Origin: an uncultured Clostridia bacterium
Lineage (GTDB): Bacteria; Bacillota; Clostridia; Christensenellales; Borkfalkiaceae
Direction: 5' to 3'
Length of the DNA: 8,225 bases
Assembly (NCBI GenBank): GCA_947174175.1
Contig: CAMWHW010000036.1
Coordinates: 1 to 8,225 of the forward strand
The number at the start of each line of letters is the position of its first letter. Within the stretch, counting starts at the first letter, position 1. Shown piece after piece: positions 1 to 5,857 of this stretch. The notes under the pieces are model-generated. The model was not told the DNA's origin and searched no databases. It worked only from the letters and a program-made list of their open reading frames with translations. The translations under genes and the position numbers were made by a program.

Positions 1-541
1 AGTTCTGTATATTCGCCAACAGGCTGACCGCGCCTTCCAGAGTGCCAGCGGGGCAAACATATTTACAGAACGAAGGAATACCCGCGTAAATCAGGGGCAC
101 CGCGATAACTATTACCAGCAGCACGTACTTAAAATAAGACAACACGCGCGTAAAACGGTTCTTCCTCAGCTTGGGTGTGCGAATCTTATACAGCAGCTCC
201 TGAATGAGTCCGAAGGGACACAAAAAGCCGCATATCAGCCTGCCCAGCAGTAAGCCGAACATCAGCAGTATGCCCAGTATGTACGCGGGTGCGGACTTAT
301 TGCTCTGCGCAAGCGAATCCTGCAACGCACCCAGAGGGCACGCGCCCACCGCTCCGGGACACGAATAGCAATTCAAGCCGGGCACGCACATTTTTTTTGT
401 GTCGCCCGTGTAAATCTTGCCCGTGAAGAAGCCCTTCAAATTGGCGTTGGTAAGCAACGCGGCGTATAGCTGAATGAGTCTGCGCTTGGTGGGTTTGTGG
501 GCAATTAACCAAGCCTTTACTTTACCGAAAAACTTTTTCAT
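1..541 (-). CDS. 4Fe-4S binding membrane protein, NapH/polyferredoxin-like (C-terminus cut by window edge)
   Basis: The first 180 residues are present and the gene continues past the left edge. The protein has a basic N-terminus and then a Cys cluster with pattern C-x5-C-x2-CP-x5-CP (Cys52, 58, 61, 68) within CVPGLNCYSCPGAVGACP. A membrane helix follows (about 86-103), leading into CGFLCP (Cys104, Cys108). A second helix (about 136-155) leads into CKYVCP (Cys159, Cys163). Paired CxxxCP motifs after membrane helices are typical of NapH/YccM-type 4Fe-4S membrane proteins, which pass electrons through the membrane. The downstream ferredoxin-like Cys motifs are presumably beyond the edge. The ATG lies one base after the stop of the upstream membrane protein gene (TGATATG) and has only a weak Shine-Dalgarno, so translation is probably coupled. 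The electron donor and acceptor cannot be read from the sequence. Family assignment is good; the exact role is unknown. Confidence 0.85.
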   Translation of the reverse strand, partial: MKKFFGKVKAWLIAHKPTKRRLIQLYAALLTNANLKGFFTGKIYTGDTKKMCVPGLNCYSCPGAVGACPLGALQDSLAQSNKSAPAYILGILLMFGLLLGRLICGFLCPFGLIQELLYKIRTPKLRKNRFTRVLSYFKYVLLVIVIAVPLIYAGIPSFCKYVCPAGTLEGAVSLLANIQN

Positions 542-542
542 A

Positions 543-1373
543 TCAGCCCAGCCCTATGCACTCCGTGCAGATATTTATCGCCTTTATGAACACCGACCGC
601 GCACTGCCGTTGAGTGCGCCCCATATTATAAAGGCTACGGCTAAAACCGCGATTGCAATTCTCACGCCCAGAATTACCCACTTGTTTTCGAGCGTGGTTT
701 TTATTTTATCAATTATTGCGGGCAGGCCTGTAAGTTGTTTTTGTTCGGGCTTCCGCCCCTTGGTCAGTTTCTGCGCCGCAGGCAGTATGCGCTTTACCAC
801 AAACTTTTGGTATATTCCCGCGCCGCACACCACTATCAGCCCCGCAAACACGCAGGGGAATATGTGCTTTGCCATATTCAGCATTTCTTTGGTCACGTTC
901 TCGTTGGGGAAGTTGGAGGGTATGCAAAGATACACCAAGCCGTATACGGCGGCTATCGCAAACATAGCCCACGCCGCGCATTGAAGCGCGAACACGACCT
1001 TTTTAGCCGAAGTGACCGCGTTATATTCCGCCTCAATTCCCTCGGGCGCGGAAGAAGGCATGCGCTTATTCAGCCTTGCAAGCTGCAAATCGGGGCAGAT
1101 TCTGCGCGGCTTGTCGGTGACGGGGAAGACCTCCCACAGCACGAAGCCGACGACTATACCCGCTATCCACAGCCAGAAAAACAGGTCTATCTTTGAAAGC
1201 GCCGCAACCACTCTCTCGCGCGAGAAGGGGTGTTCGCCCGTAAAGCCGGGTGCGGTGCCCGTAAGGTAGACGTCAAGCACCTGCCATATGAACAGTGCGC
1301 CCACCACTACCGTAAAGACGCCGAATATAATTCCGTAACTTAAACGCACGGATTTACAAGTCTTTTCCTTCAT
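543..1373 (-). CDS. Five-helix membrane protein with C-terminal CD1871A-type CXXC motif
   Basis: The product is 276 residues. Hydrophobic segments lie at about 11-33, 62-82, 126-150, 167-187 and 232-252. The last 50 or so residues (a basic stretch, one helix, then KAINICTECIGLG at the very end, CXXC at Cys269 and Cys272) match my memory of the small stand-alone CD1871A-family CXXC proteins of Clostridia, which sit beside 4Fe-4S membrane proteins. Here that module is attached to about 230 residues of four-helix membrane protein that I do not recognise. Additional Cys residues occur at 6, 93, 132, 150, 174 and 183. The frame stays open to 1427, but I chose the ATG at 1373 because AGAGGA lies five bases upstream of it and the predicted promoter -10 box would fall inside a longer version. 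It is the first gene of a two-gene unit, one base ahead of the 4Fe-4S gene. A role in thiol/disulfide or electron transfer at the membrane is inference. Confidence 0.8.
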   Translation of the reverse strand: MKEKTCKSVRLSYGIIFGVFTVVVGALFIWQVLDVYLTGTAPGFTGEHPFSRERVVAALSKIDLFFWLWIAGIVVGFVLWEVFPVTDKPRRICPDLQLARLNKRMPSSAPEGIEAEYNAVTSAKKVVFALQCAAWAMFAIAAVYGLVYLCIPSNFPNENVTKEMLNMAKHIFPCVFAGLIVVCGAGIYQKFVVKRILPAAQKLTKGRKPEQKQLTGLPAIIDKIKTTLENKWVILGVRIAIAVLAVAFIIWGALNGSARSVFIKAINICTECIGLG

Positions 1374-1378
1374 AAAAA

Positions 1379-1384
1379 TCCTCT
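1379..1384 (-). promoter_or_regulatory. Ribosome binding site that sets the start of the CXXC membrane protein
   Basis: On the minus strand this reads AGAGGA, five A/T bases before the ATG at 1373. It decides against the longer open frame that reaches 1427. Confidence 0.75.
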
Positions 1385-1398
1385 TACAGTACGAATAT

Positions 1399-1427
1399 AT
1401 TATAACAACGGCAAGGTGCAAAGTCAA
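1399..1427 (-). promoter_or_regulatory. Sigma-A promoter for the CXXC / 4Fe-4S membrane unit
   Basis: On the minus strand there is TTGACT (1422-1427), a 17-base spacer and a perfect TATAAT (1399-1404). Transcription would start near 1392, giving a leader of about 19 bases that just includes the AGAGGA ribosome binding site. The match is close to the sigma-70/sigma-A consensus. No operator palindrome is evident beyond the inverted relation to the facing promoter at 1450-1479. Confidence 0.8.
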
Positions 1428-1449
1428 GAAGTATTGGCGGCGTTAGGGC

Positions 1450-1479
1450 TTGACAAAGTTTAGTAATTGTATATATAAT
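1450..1479 (+). promoter_or_regulatory. Sigma-A promoter for the cysteine desulfidase gene
   Basis: A perfect TTGACA (1450-1455), an 18-base spacer and a perfect TATAAT (1474-1479) are present. Transcription would start around 1486, only about nine bases before the ATG at 1495, so the leader is very short. The TTG at 1450 could be mistaken for an upstream in-frame start codon, but it is the first triplet of the -35 box. The two -35 boxes of the divergent promoters are 22 bases apart. Confidence 0.8.
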
Positions 1480-1494
1480 TATTTGGTGCTTACT

Positions 1495-2775
1495 ATGGAT
1501 AAAAAGTTATACGGCGATTACGTTAAAATTTTAAAGGAAGAGCTTTTGCCCGCCATGGGCTGTACCGAGCCCATAGCCATTGCTTACGCGGCGGCGCTTG
1601 CGCGCAACGCTTTGAAAAAACTGCCCGACAGAGTTGAGATAACCGTTTCGGGCAATATTTTAAAGAACGTCAAAAGCGTTATAGTTCCATCCACGGGCGG
1701 ACTGAAAGGCGTCATTTCGGCGGCTGCCGCAGGCATAGTTGCGGGCAGACACGACAAAAAGCTGGAAGTTTTAAGCGGTATCACGCAGGAAGATATTGAA
1801 GCCATTAAGGCGTATATACCCAAAACCCAGTTCACCGTGCAGGCAAGCGACAGCGGCTGCGTGTTCGACATAGGCATACGCGTGTTCGCGGGCGGTAGCC
1901 AGGCTTATACGCGCATAGAAGGGCACCACACCAACGTGGTGGAAATAAGCGTTGACGGCGAAAAGATACTCGATAAGCAGGTCACCGAGGAGCACGCGGA
2001 CGACGGGTTCACGGACCGCTCCTGCCTATCTGTAAAGCGCATAATAGAATTTGCGGACGGCGTGGATATTGCCGACGTGGACGAGGTTATTTCGCGGCAG
2101 ATAGAGTTCAACACCGCCATTGCGAAAGAGGGGCTGACAAACGACTACGGCGCGAAAGTGGGCAAAGTGCTTTTGGACAGCTACGGCAACGGCGTGCACA
2201 ACCTTGCGCGCGCAACCGCGGCGGCGGGTTCGGACGCGCGTATGAACGGCTGTTCCCTTCCCGTAGTAATCGTTTCGGGCAGCGGCAACCAGGGCATGAC
2301 CGCCTCCCTTCCCGTCGTGGTATACGCAAAGGAGCTGGGCGTTCCGCGCGAAAAGCTTATACGCGCGATAGTATTATCCGACCTTATAACCATTCATTTA
2401 AAGACGGGCATAGGCAGGCTTTCCGCTTACTGCGGCGCGGTTAGTGCGGGCGCGGGCGCGGGTGCGGGCGTTGCCTATCTGCACGGCGGCGGCTTTGAAG
2501 AGATTGCGCACACCGTGGTTAACGCGCTTGCAATTACCTCGGGGCTTATATGCGACGGCGCAAAGTCGAGCTGTGCGGCAAAGATTGCCGCCGCGGTAGA
2601 CGCGGGGCTTTTGGGCTACGAAATGTACCGCCGCGGCAGCCAGTTCGTTGGCGGCGACGGCATACTGTGCAGCGGGGTCGAAAATACGATAGACAACGTG
2701 AGCGACCTTGCGCGCGTGGGTATGAAGGAAACCGACGAAGAAATTATCCGCCTTATGATTAAAGATATGGCGTAA
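1495..2775 (+). CDS. cyuA: L-cysteine desulfidase family protein (UPF0597; CyuA/CdsB type)
   Basis: The product is 426 residues, the usual length of the UPF0597 family. Members characterised in E. coli (CyuA, formerly YhaM) and Methanocaldococcus (CdsB) break L-cysteine into pyruvate, ammonia and sulfide using a [4Fe-4S] cluster instead of PLP; relatives are often annotated as serine dehydratase-like. Hallmarks seen here are AMGCTEP near the N-terminus (Cys23), VPSTGG (65-69), SGSGNQGM (261-268), the glycine-alanine run after AYCGA (Cys313), and CDGAKSSCA (Cys353, Cys360). These Cys residues are the candidates for cluster ligands and catalytic base. No signal peptide is visible, so it should act in the cytoplasm. 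The ATG at 1495 is preceded by only a weak GGTG; the in-frame TTG at 1450 is rejected because it lies in the -35 box. The gene is monocistronic, with its own promoter and a terminator 12 bases after the stop. Substrate choice (cysteine versus serine) is not settled by sequence; the symbol reflects the family. Confidence 0.9.
   Translation: MDKKLYGDYVKILKEELLPAMGCTEPIAIAYAAALARNALKKLPDRVEITVSGNILKNVKSVIVPSTGGLKGVISAAAAGIVAGRHDKKLEVLSGITQEDIEAIKAYIPKTQFTVQASDSGCVFDIGIRVFAGGSQAYTRIEGHHTNVVEISVDGEKILDKQVTEEHADDGFTDRSCLSVKRIIEFADGVDIADVDEVISRQIEFNTAIAKEGLTNDYGAKVGKVLLDSYGNGVHNLARATAAAGSDARMNGCSLPVVIVSGSGNQGMTASLPVVVYAKELGVPREKLIRAIVLSDLITIHLKTGIGRLSAYCGAVSAGAGAGAGVAYLHGGGFEEIAHTVVNALAITSGLICDGAKSSCAAKIAAAVDAGLLGYEMYRRGSQFVGGDGILCSGVENTIDNVSDLARVGMKETDEEIIRLMIKDMA
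2446..2469 (+). repeat. Four tandem copies of a 6-base GCGGGC unit inside the desulfidase gene
   Basis: The unit GCGGGC occurs four times in a row, with one copy ending in T. It codes for the alternating Gly-Ala stretch after the AYCGA motif. A Gly/Ala-rich stretch at this place is normal for the family, so the repeat is probably a coding consequence. Its length could still vary by slippage in six-base steps without breaking the frame. Confidence 0.7.
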
Positions 2776-2787
2776 ATATGGAATAAT

Positions 2788-2816
2788 AAAAAGCTCTCCT
2801 TTCCGGAGAGCTTTTT
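2788..2816. terminator. Bidirectional intrinsic terminator between convergent genes
   Basis: The arms AAAAAGCTCTCC (2788-2799) and GGAGAGCTTTTT (2805-2816) pair perfectly over 12 base pairs around a five-base loop. A run of T follows on the plus strand and T-rich sequence (TTTTTATTATT) follows on the minus strand. It lies 12 bases after the desulfidase stop and nine bases beyond the stop of the last opp-operon gene, so it can serve both converging transcripts. Confidence 0.92.
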
Positions 2817-2825
2817 CATTTTACT

Positions 2826-3077
2826 TTAAGATACCCATATCCAGGCGATACAACCCATAATGGCAAACACCAGAATGACTATTACGAATACGGGCGCGTA
2901 GGCTGCGAACGCCGCGCGCACCAGCTGCCAGTATTCCTTGCGGCTGAGCCTCTGCTTTTGCGGGCGCATACCGCCGTTCTTTTTTGCGTGGGGATTGTAC
3001 CACTGGAACCCTTCCACGTTCATATCCGCGAAAGTAGTTTCCGTATCCAGGTCATCCCTCTTTTTATTTCTTTTCAA
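2826..3077 (-). CDS. Small single-helix membrane protein at the end of the opp operon
   Basis: The product is 83 residues and of unrecognised family. The first half is polar and basic (MKRNKKRDD..., then GFQWYNPHAKKN and RLSRKEYWQLVR). The C-terminus from about residue 57 is one hydrophobic helix ending almost at the last residue, so a membrane-anchored protein with its N-terminal part in the cytoplasm is likely. I chose the TTG start at 3077 because AAGGA lies five bases upstream of it. That start overlaps the end of oppF by 14 bases, the same overlap length as oppD/oppF. An in-frame ATG at residue 19 lacks a good ribosome binding site and would give 65 residues. The tight coupling suggests it is made together with the transporter. 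Whether it is an accessory subunit is inference. Coding status is supported by position, binding site, a clean C-terminal helix and a terminator directly after the stop. Confidence 0.7.
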   Translation of the reverse strand: MKRNKKRDDLDTETTFADMNVEGFQWYNPHAKKNGGMRPQKQRLSRKEYWQLVRAAFAAYAPVFVIVILVFAIMGCIAWIWVS

Positions 3078-4566
3078 CTTTATCCTTCTTCGGCGTGCTG
3101 CTGCGCGTCGTTTTCTTTTTTGCGGGAGCCTTTACCTCTTCCGTTTCCTGTTCGGAGGGCACGCTCACTTCAACCTTGACTTCGGGAACTTTCTTGCCGG
3201 AGGGAACTTTGACTTTGACCTTTACTTCCGCAACGGTCTGCTCTTCCGCCGTCGTTTCAGCGGCGGTTACCGCCGTTTCGTCGGTGGTATCGTGAGCAAC
3301 CTCCTTTACCTCCTCGACGGGCTGTGCCTGCTGTTCCCCGGTCTGTTCGGTCTGCTCCGCATCTTCGGACTTTTTGAACTTGTTTTTAATCTTGGCAACG
3401 ACGTTGTTGAACGTCGTAACGACCTTGGCTTTCGCCTTGTTCCAGGGCTTGTTCGCTTCCTTTTCGGCGGCGATAGCCTCGTTGCGCTCGTTCACTTCCG
3501 CCTGCGCGAGCAGTCTTAAAGTGTCCTCCTCGCTGTTGTAGAGGTGGCACGAACAGAAATGTCCGTCCTCCACCTCCCTGTATTCGGGAGCAATGCGCGA
3601 ACAGATTTCCATACAATGCTCGCAACGGGTGTGGAACTTGCAGCCCTTGGGAGGGTTGACGGGCGATGGAATGTCGCCTTTGAGCATAATTCTGTTCATC
3701 TTGACGTGCGGATTGGGCACGGGCACAGCAGAGAACAGCGCCTTTGTGTAAGGGTGCAGAGTGTGGCTGAACACGCTCTCCTTACTGCCGTACTCCACGA
3801 TATTGCCGAGGTACATTACTCCGACGTCGTCGGATATGTGCTTGACAACCGAAAGGTCGTGCGAAATGAAGATATACGTAAGCCCGAGCTTTTCCCTCAG
3901 CTCTATGAGCATATTGATGACCTGCGCCTGAATGGAAACGTCCAGCGCGGATACGGGCTCGTCGCAGACGACCAATTTGGGTTGAAGCGCAAGCGCGCGC
4001 GCAATGCAGATACGCTGGCGCTGACCGCCCGAAAATTCGTGGGGGTAACGCTCGAAGTAATGGGGCTGTAAGCCGCACATATCCATTACTTTTAAAACGT
4101 AATCGTGAAAGCCCGCCTTGTCTACGAGGTGGTGCTGACGCGCCGATTCGCCTATTATTTCGCCGACCGTAAGACGGGGCGAAAGACTTGCGTAGGGGTC
4201 CTGGAATATCATCTGCATATTGGGACGGAGCTTGTCAAACTCGCGGTTTTTAAGCTTTGCCACGTCCTGACCTTCGAACAGTATCTCGCCCTGCACGCCG
4301 TCGTAAAGGCGCAGAAGCGAACGCCCCATGGTCGATTTGCCGCAGCCTGATTCGCCGACTATACCCAGCGTTTTACCCTTTTTAAGCGTAAACGATATGC
4401 CGTCCACAGCCTTTAAAAACTTTACGGGTTTGCCGAAAAAGTTCTTTGCGACGGGGAAGTATTTCTTTAAGTCGTTGACTTGCAGAAGAACGTCGTCGGG
4501 GAGCGCCGCTTCGGCTTTTTCAGCGCTTTCGGTTTCAAGCACTTCGCCGTTTTCAGTCTTTTCCAT
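3064..4566 (-). CDS. oppF: Oligopeptide ABC transporter ATP-binding protein OppF with long C-terminal extension
   Basis: The product is 500 residues; the family is usually about 320-350. Residues 26-344 form a normal OppF/DppF ATPase: Walker A GESGCGKST (71-79), Q-loop Gln122, signature SGGQ (179-182), Walker B LVVCDE (198-203) and H-loop His236. The C-terminal oligopeptide-transporter domain carries a Cys cluster (Cys309, 315, 318, 322, 338, 340) of the kind known to bind a [4Fe-4S] cluster in DppD/OppD relatives. It hydrolyses ATP with OppD to drive peptide import through OppBC. Residues 345-500 are an extra tail: first Ala/Glu/Lys-rich and probably helical, then Glu/Thr/Ala-rich, then two 15-residue repeats (447-476), and finally a basic Lys/Pro/Ser end. 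The ATG has AAGGAGGA five bases upstream and overlaps the end of oppD by 14 bases. The ATPase assignment is firm; the tail function is unknown. Confidence 0.93.
   Translation of the reverse strand: MEKTENGEVLETESAEKAEAALPDDVLLQVNDLKKYFPVAKNFFGKPVKFLKAVDGISFTLKKGKTLGIVGESGCGKSTMGRSLLRLYDGVQGEILFEGQDVAKLKNREFDKLRPNMQMIFQDPYASLSPRLTVGEIIGESARQHHLVDKAGFHDYVLKVMDMCGLQPHYFERYPHEFSGGQRQRICIARALALQPKLVVCDEPVSALDVSIQAQVINMLIELREKLGLTYIFISHDLSVVKHISDDVGVMYLGNIVEYGSKESVFSHTLHPYTKALFSAVPVPNPHVKMNRIMLKGDIPSPVNPPKGCKFHTRCEHCMEICSRIAPEYREVEDGHFCSCHLYNSEEDTLRLLAQAEVNERNEAIAAEKEANKPWNKAKAKVVTTFNNVVAKIKNKFKKSEDAEQTEQTGEQQAQPVEEVKEVAHDTTDETAVTAAETTAEEQTVAEVKVKVKVPSGKKVPEVKVEVSVPSEQETEEVKAPAKKKTTRSSTPKKDKVEKK
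3083..3087 (-). promoter_or_regulatory. Ribosome binding site for the TTG-started small protein, inside oppF
   Basis: AAGGA on the minus strand, within the last codons of oppF and five bases before the TTG at 3077. It supports an unusual start codon and a translation-coupled overlap. Confidence 0.6.
3139..3228 (-). repeat. oppF: Two imperfect 45-base tandem repeats in the oppF tail
   Basis: The units code for EVKVKVKVPSGKKVP (residues 447-461) and EVKVEVSVPSEQETE (462-476). They share an EVKV-x-V-x-VPS core. The alternating Val/charged pattern would suit a short beta-strand. The DNA copies have diverged at many third positions, so the duplication is not recent. Confidence 0.7.
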
Positions 4567-5854
4567 TGCCGTCCTCCTTGGTATTTTCGTACAGATAGCA
4601 CGCCACTTTATGGGTGGGCGAAACCTGAACGTAGTCGGGATATGCGCCCGCGCACTTTGCCTTGCACTTTTCGCATCTGTCGCGGAAATAGCAATAGTCG
4701 GGCATATCTATGGGGTTGGGAACGAAGCCGGGTATGCAGTAAAGCTTGTCGACCTCGCCGTCAACCGTGGGTTTACTCTTTTGCAGACCTATGGTGTAGG
4801 GGTGCATGGGGTGGTCGAAAATATCTTCCGCCGTGCCCATCTCTATCACCCTGCCCGCGTACATTACTACGACGTAGTCCGCCATTTCCGCAACAACGCC
4901 GAGGTCGTGCGTAATCAGCATTATGGAGCCGTTTATCTTGTGCTTGATATCCCTTAACAGGTCGAGTATCTGCGCCTGAATGGTAACGTCCAGCGCCGTC
5001 GTCGGCTCGTCCGCGATAATAAGCTTGGGGTTGCACAGAAGGGCTATCGCTATCATAACCCTCTGGCGCATACCGCCCGACAGCTCGTGGGGGTATTTCT
5101 TGTATACTCCCTCGGGGTCGGCGATACCGACCATTTTAAGCATTTCTATGCTGTGCGCCTTTACCTGCTTTTTGGAGATGCCCTCTATATGCAGATAGCC
5201 GACCTCGTCAAGCTGGTTGCCTATCGTGAACACGGGGTTTAAGGAAGTCATAGGCTCCTGGAAAATCATTGCGATTTCCCTGCCGCGGATAGAGCGCATT
5301 GCCTCCGTGGGCATTTTTGCGATATCTACTACCCTGTCCTCCATCTCGTAAACGTTGCCGCCCAGCTCGTTTTTCTTTATTATCTTTTTGCCCTTTTCGT
5401 CCAGCTTGAAACGCGTGCCGAACTCGTCCTCCACGGTTTCGTAGACGGGAATCTTTTTGCCCTTCTCGTCCAGCTTGAAAAGACTTGCCTTGAACCTTAT
5501 CGAGCCGCTGACAATCTGACCGCTGGGTGCCTGAACGAGCTGCATCAAAGAAAGCGAAGTTACGCTTTTGCCGCAGCCCGATTCGCCTACGACGCCGACG
5601 GTCGAGCCCGCCGGTATGGAGAACGATACGCCGTTGACCGCCTTTACCGTGCCCGCGTCCGAGAAAAAGTAAGTGTGCAGATCCTCGAACTCGATAACGT
5701 TGTTGTCGTCCTTCATATGCGTGGTGTATTCGTCGGGCTTTGCCTTGCGCTTCTTTTTCTTTTCGTAGAAGCGTATCGCCCTGGAATTTTCCCTGGCGAT
5801 TGCGCGCGATTCGGAGCGGGATATGTAGTGTTTGTTATCCTTGTTTGCCGCCAT
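4553..5854 (-). CDS. oppD: Oligopeptide ABC transporter ATP-binding protein OppD with N-terminal extension and duplicated insert
   Basis: The product is 433 residues; the family is usually about 320-350. Walker A GESGCGKS lies at 90-97, Q-loop Gln199, signature LSGGMRQR at 258-265, Walker B LIIADE at 278-283 and H-loop His316. The C-terminal Cys cluster (Cys388, 394, 397, 401, 419) is like the [4Fe-4S] site known in DppD/OppD relatives. It is the second ATPase of the peptide importer, pairing with OppF. Two parts are unusual. Residues 1-50 form a basic extension (including EKKKKRKAKP) ahead of the normal start of the fold. Residues 126-178 or so form an insert between Walker A and the Q-loop that contains FKLDEKGKKI twice, 23 residues apart. 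The ATG at 5854 has AGAGGT five bases upstream and starts three bases after the oppC stop. Met47 would give a normal N-terminus but lacks a ribosome binding site. Confidence 0.93.
   Translation of the reverse strand: MAANKDNKHYISRSESRAIARENSRAIRFYEKKKKRKAKPDEYTTHMKDDNNVIEFEDLHTYFFSDAGTVKAVNGVSFSIPAGSTVGVVGESGCGKSVTSLSLMQLVQAPSGQIVSGSIRFKASLFKLDEKGKKIPVYETVEDEFGTRFKLDEKGKKIIKKNELGGNVYEMEDRVVDIAKMPTEAMRSIRGREIAMIFQEPMTSLNPVFTIGNQLDEVGYLHIEGISKKQVKAHSIEMLKMVGIADPEGVYKKYPHELSGGMRQRVMIAIALLCNPKLIIADEPTTALDVTIQAQILDLLRDIKHKINGSIMLITHDLGVVAEMADYVVVMYAGRVIEMGTAEDIFDHPMHPYTIGLQKSKPTVDGEVDKLYCIPGFVPNPIDMPDYCYFRDRCEKCKAKCAGAYPDYVQVSPTHKVACYLYENTKEDGNGKD
5382..5480 (-). repeat. oppD: Near-identical 30-base direct repeats 69 bases apart inside oppD
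   Basis: The copies at 5382-5411 and 5451-5480 differ at one position, a synonymous GAA/GAG change. They code for FKLDEKGKKI in each case. The DNA on either side is unlike between copies. The 69-base spacing equals 23 codons, so the reading frame is kept. Confidence 0.9.
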
Positions 5855-5857
5855 GGG

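Noticed and set aside
297..512. A 71-codon minus-strand frame near the left end
   Set aside because: It is out of frame with the 4Fe-4S protein, whose Cys motifs and membrane helices are clear across the same bases.
1374..1427. An 18-residue N-terminal extension of the CXXC membrane protein
   Set aside because: It would run through the promoter -10 and -35 boxes, and the ATG at 1373 has a good ribosome binding site.
1450..1494. A possible upstream TTG start adding 15 residues to the desulfidase
   Set aside because: The TTG is part of a perfect -35 box and the added codons cover the -10 box; the family normally begins at about the ATG at 1495.
1374..1494. A riboswitch or leader RNA in the divergent promoter region
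   Set aside because: Both predicted leaders are shorter than about 20 bases, which leaves no room for a structured RNA.
2446..2469. The GCGGGC repeats as a CRISPR-like or regulatory array
   Set aside because: There are no spacers, the units are only six bases, and they code for a Gly/Ala stretch expected in this enzyme family.
2938..3519. A 193-codon open frame on the plus strand, rich in Phe, Leu, Gly and Arg, opposite the oppF tail
   Set aside because: It is the antisense of a low-complexity Lys/Glu/Thr/Val-coding tail, has unnatural Phe/Leu/Arg composition, no promoter or ribosome binding site, and lies across from a well-supported operon.
4328..4957. A 209-codon open frame on the plus strand opposite the oppD/oppF junction
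   Set aside because: It spans the overlap of two firmly identified ATPase genes on the other strand, resembles no known protein, and has no translation signals.
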